Below are positions 48,501-56,875 of a stretch of DNA of 64,000 bases, one piece after another. The number at the start of each line of letters is the position of its first letter. Within the stretch, counting starts at the first letter, position 1. Position numbers and translations under genes: made by a program. This stretch comes from Hemerocallis citrina (lineage: Eukaryota > Streptophyta > Magnoliopsida > Asparagales > Asphodelaceae), in contig CM030364.1 of the NCBI GenBank assembly GCA_017893485.1, positions 203,418,827 to 203,482,826 of the forward strand, read 5' to 3'. A model generated the notes under the pieces. It was given only the letters and a program-made list of their open reading frames with translations. It made no database searches and was not told where the DNA came from.

Positions 48501-49684
48501 TGTTAAAGAAGCTTATTTCATTGATCTGATTGTCTTCTTGGCATGTTTTTTGACCAAAATGTGTTCAATGAGAAATGAGGATGCTAGCTGTATGCCAAAA
48601 TCCTCTTGATCTGTACAACAATTGGGTCATGATTTAGTTGGGCTGAAGAATTAGTAGAGAAACATATATGCTCAGATAATGGAAATTTTCATTTTCAGAT
48701 ACTGTTAAAGAACCTGATTCCCATCTTTGGCATGATTTTTTAACAAAAAATGGGTTCACTTCCAAACTAAGGATGCTGTATAAATTTTCATTTTCTTTTA
48801 CTGTTAAAGAAGCTTATTTCATGCATCTGATTGTCATCTTGGCATGTTTTTTTGTCCAAAATGGGTTCACTGAGAAATGAGGATGCTAGTTGTATGCCAA
48901 AATCCTCCGGATCTGTACAACAATTGGGTCATGATTTAGTTGGGCTGAAGAATTAGTAGAGAAACATATATGCTCAGATAATGGAAATTTTCATTTTCAG
49001 ATACTGTTAAAGAACCTGATTGCCATCTTTGGCATGATTTTTTAACAAAAAATGGGTTCACTTCCAAACTAAGGATTTTGTATGAATTTTCATTTTCTTT
49101 TACTGTTAAAGAAGCTTATTTCATGCATCTGATTGTCATCTTGACATGTTTTTTTGACCAAAATGGGTTCACTGAGAAATGTGGATGCTAGCTGTATGCC
49201 AAAATCCTCCGGATCTGTACAACAATTGGGTCATGATTTAGTTGGGCTGAAGAATTAGTAGAGAAACATATATACTCAGATAATGGAAATTTTCATTTTC
49301 AGATACTGTTAAAGAACCTGATTGCCATCTTTGGCATGATTTTTTAACAAAAAATGGGTTCACTGCCAAACTAAGGATGCTGTGAATTTTCATTTTCTTT
49401 TACTATTAAAGAAGCTTATTTCATGCATATGATTGTCATCTTGGCATGTTTTTTTGACCAAAATGGGTTCACTGTGAACTGAGGATGCTAGCTGTATGCC
49501 AAAATCCTCCGGATCTGTACAACAATTGGGTCATGATTTAGTTGGGCTGAAGAATTAGTAGAGAAACATATATGCTCAAATAATGGAAATTTTCATTTTC
49601 AAATACTGTTAAAGAACCTGATTGCCATCTTTGGCATGATTTTTTAACAAAAAATGGGTTCACTTCCAAACTAAGTATGCTGTA
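33594..49684. repeat. Satellite array, about 302-bp monomer, about 53 copies
   Basis: Monomer starts (CAGATAATGGAAATTTTC or CTGATA variants) occur at 33594, 33896, 34197, 34499, 34801, 35102 and so on to 49277 and 49577, averaging 301.6 bp. Copies are highly similar and all in one orientation. Each monomer has two related subrepeats (ATTTTC...ACTGTTAAAGAA...GGCATG...AAATGGGTTCACT...GGATGCT, about 100 and 115 bp) and a unique part of about 85 bp (CTGTACAACAATTGGGTCATG...GAGAAACATATATGCT). Most copies contain HindIII AAGCTT and NheI GCTAGC sites. Variant monomers recur in ordered blocks. There is no coding capacity: apparent ORFs such as 45258-45458 and 47136-47351 (minus) are satellite sequence. 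It lies wholly within the Tat element. Confidence 0.97.
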
Positions 49685-49955
49685 TGTATACTAAAATCCT
49701 CCAAAACTGGGTTTTTTTTACCAAAATGGGTTCACTTTGAACTAAGGACGCTAGGTGTACGTATACCAAAATCCTCCAAATCTGTACAAGAATTTGGCTG
49801 AACAAACCTTGTGGGGGTTTCTTTTGGAGCGACAAACATCAATGATTTAGTTGGGATGAAGAATTAATAGAGAAACATATATGCTTAGATGCCGCTATGT
49901 CATCATTTTTCTTTTACTGTTAAAGAAGCTGAATTCATGCATCTGAAGATTTAAG
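49685..49955. repeat. Diverged satellite-like copy at the array edge
   Basis: Monomer landmarks appear in order but diverged: CCAAAATGGGTTCACTTTGAACTAAGGACGCTAG, CCAAAATCCTCC.AATCTGTACAA, GATTTAGTTGGGATGAAGAATTAATAGAGAAACATATATGCT, CTTTTACTGTTAAAGAAGCTGAATTCATGCATCTGA. It carries an extra stretch of about 45 bp (TTGGCTGAACAAACC...GACAAACATCA) where array monomers have only ATTGGGTC. It may be a founder-like or terminal degenerate monomer. Confidence 0.8.
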
Positions 49956-50733
49956 ATCCAGGATGGCAAATTTTGATGGGGCTGTGATTGGATTGTTTAG
50001 TGGCTGTTGTCTATGTTCTTAATTGGGCTGTGATTAGAAAGAGAGGGCTCGAGTGGAGATCTGGAAACCCATATAGAGACATCTCGTTTATAATAATTTA
50101 TTATTATTGTCGTTCTTGTCACTCTTGCTGTTGTTGCTGATGTCTCTTTGTGTTCGTGTGCTGAAGGGAAAGAAGGGACGAGAGAGAGATGAGCAAAATG
50201 CCGCTATGTTAGCCTGGTGTATCCAAAGTCTCTACCATTCCTCTTTCTGTTTCCATTTCTGGCTTCTATATTTGGTTTCCTTCTACGATGACAGTTCCCT
50301 AAAAATACACTTGATATGAGCCCTTTCTTATTTTTCTTATTTTTCTTATATTTGGTTTCCTTCCACGATGACAGTTTCATGGATTGTCTGAACAATCCAT
50401 GAAAAACATGCTTAGATACTGAATTTTCATTTGTTTTACTGTTTTAGATAGTGGATATTCCCAATCAGAGGAGAATATAAAGGTTTCAAGTTAGATACTG
50501 AATTTTCATTTGTTTTGTTGTTTTAGATATATTTAAAAACAAAATTAAGTACTAGATTTTTAGCATTGCAATGTAATTATTTTACCTCTCTATATATCAT
50601 TAACAATTCCATTTGCAATTGGCACTTTGATCTTATAATTTAAGATACAGGTAGATCTTTTTGCAAGTTCAAAAAATATGTATATTCTGTATTGTGGTCT
50701 ACTGTTGAATTAAATTATTATTTTTTTTCATAG

Positions 50734-50791
50734 AGCGGTCACCCAGTTGAAGGAAATAGTTGGGATGATCAGAACTGAAGCTACTCGAGGG
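50734..50791 (+). pseudogene. Exon-like segment, possibly gene DNA captured by the CACTA element
   Basis: It is preceded by TTTTTTTTCATAG and followed by GTATGAAT. After one leading base it has 19 open codons (AVTQLKEIVGMIRTEATRG). Nothing similar is recognised and no partner exons are clear, so this may be chance. Confidence 0.2.
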
Positions 50792-51199
50792 GTATGAATC
50801 TGTGGTCGGCCTAGTCTGGTTGTTGTTCTTATGTCCTCCTTGCTGTTGTTATGTCTTGTATTGTTGTCAAACTGGTTTGTTGGGATATTTGGGATGTTCG
50901 TCACTATATTAATTTGTTAATTATGACACTGTTACTGTTGAATTTGGACGATGATATGACACGTGTGAAACTTTATTATCTTTAATTATTCTTGTGTTTG
51001 GTTGTGATTTGCGCATTAATATGCAACGAAATTGGTTGAATCAGTTGTGAATTAGTTTACAGGTTTTATAAATGAAACTGTGAATTGAAATCGAACGGAA
51101 AACTGGAGCACGAAAAACAAACTGGCATAGATAGACCGACATTTTATAAAACGCCGGTCTATCTAATGAATTAGTTGCAGTGTGCGATAGAGAGGCGTT

Positions 51200-51660
51200 C
51201 CCACACACACCGGTGTATGCCGCCAGCTGTAACGGCACCAAGGAACACCGGAGTTTTATAAAACGCTGGTGAACCTAACTACACCGGCATTTTTTGGTCA
51301 TGCTGGTGCTTGTAAGTAGGGAAAACCAGGCACTCATAAACGCACATACACCGGCGGTGTACGACCGCCGGTATACTTTCAATCTACACCGACGTTTCTA
51401 TAAATGCCGGAGAATGGATAAATACCGGCAGTTTATGGCCGCCAGTGAATGTATATTGGGGGAAAAGAACGGCACTCAGAGACCCCCATACACCGGCGTT
51501 CGTTGACCGCCGGTGTAGTTGTAATATTTACCGGCGTCCAGTAAAACCGCCGGTGTAGACCCCTACCTTTCCGCGACGCTCGCTTCGGCGGCATTTGGAC
51601 CGGTGCAATTATAAACGCCGGTGAAGGTTTCACCGGCGTAAAAAAATGCCGGCAAAGACG
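51200..51660. repeat. CACTA subterminal hairpin repeats
   Basis: Paired ACACCGGCG / CGCCGGTGT-type arms separated by 10-20 bases recur near 51219, 51245, 51281, 51349, 51387, 51425, 51490, 51529, 51600 and 51629. In CACTA elements such repeats bind the element-encoded transposition protein. Confidence 0.75.
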
Positions 51661-51708
51661 TAAATAAACACCGAGAAATCGAGTCTGTTTTGTAGTGCGG
51701 GTCAGAGC

Positions 51709-53733
51709 ATGGCTGGGGGGCCGACTGGGGTCGGAGAAGATCTTCCTCCATTGCCCCCTTTGTCGACGCCGTCCCCCGAGCGTAAGGCTCGCCCTCGTCG
51801 GAAGAAGAAAGCCATGGCAATTCCCCACAGTCCTTCCTCGCCCGACGAGAACGCGCCGAGATCGGGTCTTGATGTTCCCCCGGTCACCTTTAGGAATCCA
51901 ATATCGATTCATATGTACCCTGACGACGTTAAGGACATCCAACCGATCCCTCCCGTGCTGGGCGAAGATACTCGAGTGAAGATTCATGCGGACGGTACCC
52001 CCAGTATCTTGAGGCCGGAGTATCTTAATATTTTGCGGCTCGCCTACTTCATTCCTCGGGAGTACGAGCTCCTTCTTCCAAGCCCCGGTATCCGCCCTAC
52101 CACAGTTCTGGCCTCGGGCTACTGCATCTTCCCTGAGGATGCTTTCCTTTCGGGACTGAGATTGCCACTACACCCTTTTGTGAAGAGGGTCTTGAACTGG
52201 GCAGGATTGTGCCCTATGCAGTACGGTCCGAACTCTTGGAAGCATCTTATCTGCTTTATTCTGAAATGCCAGGAGAAGGGGGTGAAGCCGAGATTAACGT
52301 TCTTCCGGGCCATCTTTGGAATTGGTTCGCTCGGAGATCTGGAGGGGATCTTCTACTTCCCACCGAGGCCTCACAAGAAGGTGATGCACGGCCACCCGGA
52401 TTCGATAAAGGGGTGGAAGGGCAAGTACTTTGTGGTTCGGACCGAAGGGTCTTGGGAGATTCCGACCGAGTGGAACTTTGTAAAGCTGAGACATAAGCCT
52501 CCGAAGAAGAGCGACTTGTCGGCCAAGGAGTAGGAGAAGGTGGAGGCGATAGTGGGGGTCACAGCATCGCGTGGCCTCGAGTGACCGAGATTCACCTTGC
52601 GAGGGCCGGACTGAGTCCCACCGACCCTAGTATGTTTCTTTCCATATTTGTTCATCCTTCTGCCTTCGCGTTAACGTTAGCTCCTTTCTTATCTTTTTGC
52701 AGGGATGTCGACACAACAAGCGAACGCCAAGAAGCTACTACTCGCCGTGGCTGAGAAGGCGATGGTGGAGAAGAAGAAGAAGGAGGAGCAAGAGCGTGTA
52801 GCGACCGAGAGGAAGAAGCTGGCCGCCCAGGCTGCGCAGGCCGGGGGGTCCTCCCAGGTGCCTTCCTCGGCGGCCGAGGGGCAATCCCTGGCGAAGAAGC
52901 AAAAGAAGCACCACTCGCACCACTCCCATTCGTCGAGATCGGCTCGAGACGCTGCGGGCGGCTCGAGCAAGACCGTGGAAACCCTGCAACAACAGCTTCC
53001 CCCGATACGACCGAGTGCCGCAGAGCTGGTGGGGAGGATGGGTACGATGCCCTTTGTTCCTGACTGGTTGATTGTGAAGGGGGACACTATTCTCGACGGG
53101 CCCATCTCGATGGAGTTCGTCTGGAAGGCCATCACCGAGCGCGATGGGATGGCCTTGGCAGTGCAGTCGGCCGACCAAGCCTATATGCGGTGGGCCCAAG
53201 CCCACCTCTCGGTAAGTCGGTTTGGATCTGCTTTTTGACTTAGCTTGGGACTATCATTAATTTTGATCTCTCTTCGAACAGGCAATGCTCCACGGCCAGC
53301 ACGTCCACAAGTGCCTGGAGAAGGAAATTCTCCTTGAGCAGAAAAATGCGGAGAAGTACCTTCGGGAGCTAACTAAGGTCACGGACGATCTGAAAGCGGC
53401 CCGGGACCAAGTGCTCGTTCATGAGGCCCAGATAGAGTCGCTCTGTAAGATCCATAAGCAGGATCGGGAGGATCTTTTGGCGAAGATCGCGGCCGAGGCA
53501 GATAAGGGGAAGAAAGCCCTGGAGGAGATGGAGGCAGTTTTGGGGATACCGTGATGACGGCGCAGGACGATGCGTACGAACAGGCCAAGTCCCACTTCAG
53601 GGCGATCTACCCCGAGCAGAACGTCGACCACCTATGCTACGGATGGCGTGCGGACTTGCCTCCGACCCCTGGCGGTGATGGGACGGGGGGAGCCCAGGGC
53701 GATGACGAGGTGCCACCCGACCCTCAAGAATAG
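51709..53733 (+). pseudogene. Antisense aORF of the Tat element, spliced, Transposase_28-like (putative gypsy-type)
   Basis: It is transcribed opposite to gag-pol, in the 3' region. Exon 1 (51709 to about 52629) has a basic/Pro-rich N-terminus, then YLNILRLAYFIPREYELLLP, then SGLRLPLHPFVKRVLNWAGL, CPMQYGPNSWKHLICFIL and RLTFFRAIFGI, the pattern of the plant domain called putative gypsy-type transposon (Transposase_28). Intron 1 is 52630-52702 (GTATGT...TTTTTGCAG). Exon 2 is 52703-53211 (Lys/Glu/Ala- and Ser/His-rich, then VPDWLIVKGDTILDGPIS). Intron 2 is 53212-53281 (GTAAGT...CGAACAG). Exon 3 starts 53282 and is coiled-coil-like (KEILLEQKNAEKYLRELTKV). Exons 2 and 3 join in frame. Defects are stops at 52531, 52582 and 52612 before the first donor and a frame change near 53550. 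Function is unknown for the family. The CACTA end replaces its upstream region. Confidence 0.78.
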
Positions 53734-53922
53734 ATTGTTGTTTTTGTTCTTTTTGTTTTTGATGTAAATGCCTACAGCGGACTGGCCACCGCGGTTTTTT
53801 GTATCAAAATTTTGGAAAGAAATGAAATATACTTTTTGGGCCGACCCTTCAAGACTTGCGTTTTTGTGATATTTGTTTTTATCTTTTGGTAGACGCGTGG
53901 GACTCGGAATGCCGACCCTGCT

Positions 53923-54345
53923 TTGGCTCACCAACGAAAGCTGGCTCGGGACCGAGAGGCCGCCAAGAATTATTTCCTGGAAAAGTCAAGGGAGCTCGGC
54001 CTAGAGGTGGCCCGTCTGAAGAAAGTCGTTGTCGACTGGGACTGGTGGGTAATCGAGGCGGACTGGTCTGCCTCGGATGCCTCTAGCGGGCGCTCGGCTT
54101 CGGAGTCTTTTCTTCGTGAGACCGTTGTGGAGAAGGAATTGGAGGTTCGCCGGCTGAAACTCATATTGGGTGCGGGTCTGATTGAAGAGGCGAGCAACTC
54201 CACCCCGGGGCGGTCGCTGCCGTTCTCATTGGTGGAGGCCCAGCCGGATGATGCGGGGAGCTCGGTGGTGGGAGTTTCTTCCCTGGTCGGCCCAACCGAG
54301 CACGATAGGAGCCCTGAATTTGAGTTCCCTGGCGAATGCGAGTGA
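53923..54345 (+). CDS. Possible further exon or small antisense ORF, coiled-coil-like
   Basis: An open frame of 140 codons follows the aORF on the same strand, after an AT-rich stretch ending TTATCTTTTGGTAG at 53892, which could be a splice acceptor. It contains KLARDREAAKNYFLEKSREL and VVEKELEVRRLKLILGAGL, heptad-like charged helices, and an acidic/Ser tail. It could be the last exon of the aORF or part of a second antisense ORF. I do not recognise it. It stops at 54345, with AATAAGAACATT about 70 bp downstream as a possible poly(A) region. Confidence 0.4.
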   Translation: MAHQRKLARDREAAKNYFLEKSRELGLEVARLKKVVVDWDWWVIEADWSASDASSGRSASESFLRETVVEKELEVRRLKLILGAGLIEEASNSTPGRSLPFSLVEAQPDDAGSSVVGVSSLVGPTEHDRSPEFEFPGECE

Positions 54346-55216
54346 GTTGTGAGCCTTCTTTTTTCTTTGTATTTGTACCGACGTTCGTTGAGTTGTAAGC
54401 AATGAGTAATCAATAAGAACATTCGTTTTCCGGAACCTTGATTGCCTCGGATGCCGAGGGTGGTCGGTGTGACATCTACGAAGGGTCGCTACTGACGCGA
54501 CTGCGTCATTAATTGCGACGTTTCGCATTCCCATGAACATTTATGGCGACGTTTTGCCTTCCGTCGTTTTGCATTCCCAGACGCAATAAATGAGGGCCTC
54601 AGGTGGCTATATAATCACCACACTCCTTGTCAGTTGTCAAGCAGTGAGCCATCTGACTCGGGTGCCTGCCAAAGGCGGGCGCCCAGAGAATATAATATTT
54701 TCGAGTATCCCGGATCGGAGGCACACTGATCACCCTCAGACTATTCGGGGTTCAGGTCGTTATGGCCGTGAGACCCCGGGTTGTTCGTTGTTGAGCGGTG
54801 GGTCGATCGATCGTTTCAGGGGATCGGGGGAGCCGATGCGTGGTGGCTCTCCTGTCGTCCGGGAACAATTCAGGGTTTTGGGCTCGTAAGAGCCATAAAC
54901 CCCGAGTTTTTCGGGGGCGAGAGGAGGGTCAGCTGAACAGCTCGAAGGCTCGGAGCGTTTGATCCCGGACGGTAGGAGCAATGGGTCGAGGCCCCCCCTA
55001 CCATCCTCGAACAGTTCGGGGTTTTGGCCGGTCAAGGCCGTAAAATCCCGAGTTGTTCGCGGGTGAGAGGGTGGTCGATAATTCGACACGAGGCTCAGAG
55101 CGTCTGCCGAAGGCGGACGCTCTAAACCTTAATGAAATTTTGTCAACCCTGGGTCGGAACCGAGCTTAGTGCTTTGGTTCGTCGAGCCCCCATGTTTGTG
55201 AGAACCATTTTTGGAA
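54346..55216. other. GC-rich Tat 3' region with a degenerate tandem repeat
   Basis: Three diverged units of about 125-145 bp begin near 54741, 54867 and 55013 with ATTCGGGGTT or ATTCAGGGTT, then a CCGAGTTGTTCG-type word. A plus-strand TATATAA lies near 54608-54615. No gene is supported, and frames on both strands are repeat shadows. Confidence 0.6.
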
Positions 55217-56232
55217 GAGTGTCGAGGTCCCCACTGAGCGTCAAGGTCGCGGTGCCTTGGAGAAGGCACCCGCCTTGCTCGGGGTCGACGCCGAGCTCCT
55301 GCACATGTTCTCGGGGAGAGACGGCACGGGCGTGGCTGGCGGATGTCGCCTCGTACACAGGTTGATGGGCTGTAAGGAGCCCCAACCGAGCGAGGGACGG
55401 ATGCCGAGCCCCCATACCGGTGAGAAAGGCAACTGCAGGCGTAGCAGAGGGTCGCCGCCGAGTGTCAAGGTCGCGGTGCCTTGGAGAAGGCACCCACCTT
55501 GCTCGGGGTCGATGCCGAGCTCCTGCACATGTTCTCAGGGAGAGACGGTGCGGGCGTGGCTGGCGGATGTCGCCTCGTACATAGGTTGATGGGCTTCAAG
55601 GAGCCCAAACCGAGCGAGGGACGGATGCCGAGCTCCCATACCGGTGAGAAAGGCAACTGCAGGCGTAGCAGAGGGTCACCGCCGAGCGTTAAGGTCGCGG
55701 TGCCTTGGAGAAGGCACCCGCCTTGCTCGGGGTCGACGCCGAGCTCCTGCACATGTTCTCGGGGAGAGACGGTGCGGGCGTGGCTGGCAGATGTCGCCTC
55801 GTACACAGGTTGATGGGCTGTAAGGAGCCCAAACCGAGCGAGGGACGGATGCCGAGCCCCCATATCGGTGAGAAAGGCAACTGCAGGCGTAGCAGAGGGT
55901 CGCCGCCGAGCGTCAAGGTCGCGGTGCCTTGGAGAAGGCACCCGCCTTGCTCGGGGTCGACGCCGAGCTCCTGCACATGTTCTCGGGGAGAGACGGTGTG
56001 GGCGTGGCTGGCGGATGTCGCCTCGTACACAGGTTGATGGGCTGTAAGGAGCCCAAACCGAGTGAGGGACGGATGCCGAGCCCCCATACCGTGAGAAAGG
56101 CAACTGCAGGCGTTGCAGAGGGTCGCCGCCGAGCGTCAAGGTCGCGGTGCCTTGGAGAAGGCACCCGCCTTGCTCGGGGTCGATGCCGAGCTCCTGCACA
56201 TTTTCTCGGGGAGAGACGGTGCGGGCGTGTTT
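55217..56232. repeat. 224-bp tandem repeat, about 4.5 copies
   Basis: The landmark GCCTTGGAGAAGGCACCC recurs at about 55255, 55479, 55703, 55927 and 56150. Units are more than 95% alike by eye and GC-rich. The period is not a multiple of three. Overlapping ORFs on both strands are a by-product of the high GC content, not genes. Confidence 0.95.
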
Positions 56233-56289
56233 GAAACAGAGTTGTTTGATTGGATGCACGTTGTCAGAAGACCAATCATGCCGAGCCGT

Positions 56290-56740
56290 CCGAGCTCCGA
56301 ACCCTTAAGCTCGTAAGGGAAGCTGTTTGGGCTCGGGCTGTTATCCGAGCGCCGAACCCTAAGCTTGTAAGGGAAGCTTTTTGGGCTCGCGCTGTTATCC
56401 GAGCGCCGAACCCTAAGCTTGTAAGGAAAGCTTTTTGGTCCCGTGCTGTTATCGGAGTGCCGAACCCTAAGCTTGTAAGGGAAGCTTTTTGGGCTCGCGC
56501 TGTTATCCGAGCGCCGAACCCTAAGCTTGTAAGGAAGGCTTTTTGGGCCCGCGCTGTTATCCGAGCGCCGATCCCTAAGCTTGTAAGGGAAGCTTTTTGG
56601 GCCCGCGCTGTTATCCGAGCACCGAACCCTAAGCTTGTAAGGGAAGCTTTTTGGGCTCGCGCTGTTATCCGAGCGCCGAACCCTAAGTTTGTAAGGAAAA
56701 ATTTTTGGGCTCGCGCTGTTATCCGAGCGCCGATCTCGTG
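56290..56740. repeat. 54-bp tandem repeat, about eight copies
   Basis: The unit CCCTAAGCTTGTAAGGGAAGC and following sequence recurs at a 54-bp step (AAGCTT at 56361, 56415, 56469, 56523, 56577, 56631). Because 54 is a multiple of three it stays open on the plus strand (163 codons with repeating PKLVREAFWARAVIRA). This is antisense to the retrotransposon and probably not translated. Each unit has AAGCTTGTAAGGGAAGCTT, two HindIII words able to pair. Confidence 0.95.
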
Positions 56741-56875
56741 ATGTGTCCTTTATATGTTACAAGATTTGAAGCCATGGGCTTGATTTAAGAAAGCTGGCAT
56801 ATTTACAATATATTTAAACCTTACGAAAGACTAGGCACGGCGTGCCGATTACAATCATTACACTTTACATGGAGG
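56741..56875. other. Spacer after the integrase stop
   Basis: AT-rich sequence between the 54-bp repeats and the end of pol. No feature is recognised. Confidence 0.5.

Larger units (their letters stand above)
49956..51697. mobile_element. CACTA (En/Spm) transposon, right terminal part
   Basis: The right end reads TCTGTTTTGTAGTG at 51697, the reverse complement of CACTACAAAACAGA, the hallmark CACTA terminus. The last 500 bp or so are packed with about ten short hairpins of the form ACCGGCG...CGCCGGT, the usual subterminal repeats of this superfamily. The left terminus is missing: nothing resembling CACTACAA occurs between the truncated LTR at 33598 and here. The 1.1 kb at 49956-51060 is AT-rich with one exon-like piece and no transposase. 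The base after the end is CGG, which would be the 3-bp target duplication. The insertion lies 11 bp upstream of the antisense aORF start. Confidence 0.8.

Noticed and set aside
33594..49684. CRISPR-like or protein-coding repeat array
   Set aside because: The repeats are directly adjoining 302-bp monomers without spacers. They are AT-rich and the few ORFs in them carry no consistent protein. It is a plant satellite array.
33594..49684. rDNA intergenic spacer or 5S rDNA array
   Set aside because: No 5S, 18S or 26S sequence is recognisable in the monomer or its flanks, and there are no pol III box A/C motifs of 5S genes.
33594..49684. Centromeric satellite
   Set aside because: The length and AT content do not exclude it, but the array is embedded in a Tat element and no centromere-specific (CRM) retrotransposon is seen nearby, so there is no positive evidence.
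49956..51060. CACTA transposase gene
   Set aside because: No frame of useful length or TNP-like motif is found in this stretch. Only an isolated exon-like fragment is visible.
51433..51987. Minus-strand ORF of 184 codons
   Set aside because: It crosses the CACTA terminus into the opposite strand of aORF exon 1, so it is a shadow of two unrelated sequences.
55132..56316. Overlapping ORFs on both strands in the 224-bp repeats
   Set aside because: The same sequence is open in several frames because of high GC content, the period is not a multiple of three, and no domain is present.
56250..56741. 163-codon ORF with an 18-residue repeat
   Set aside because: It stays open because the repeat period is 54 bp. 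It is antisense to the element, has no initiator context of note and no known family, so I treat it as tandem-repeat DNA.
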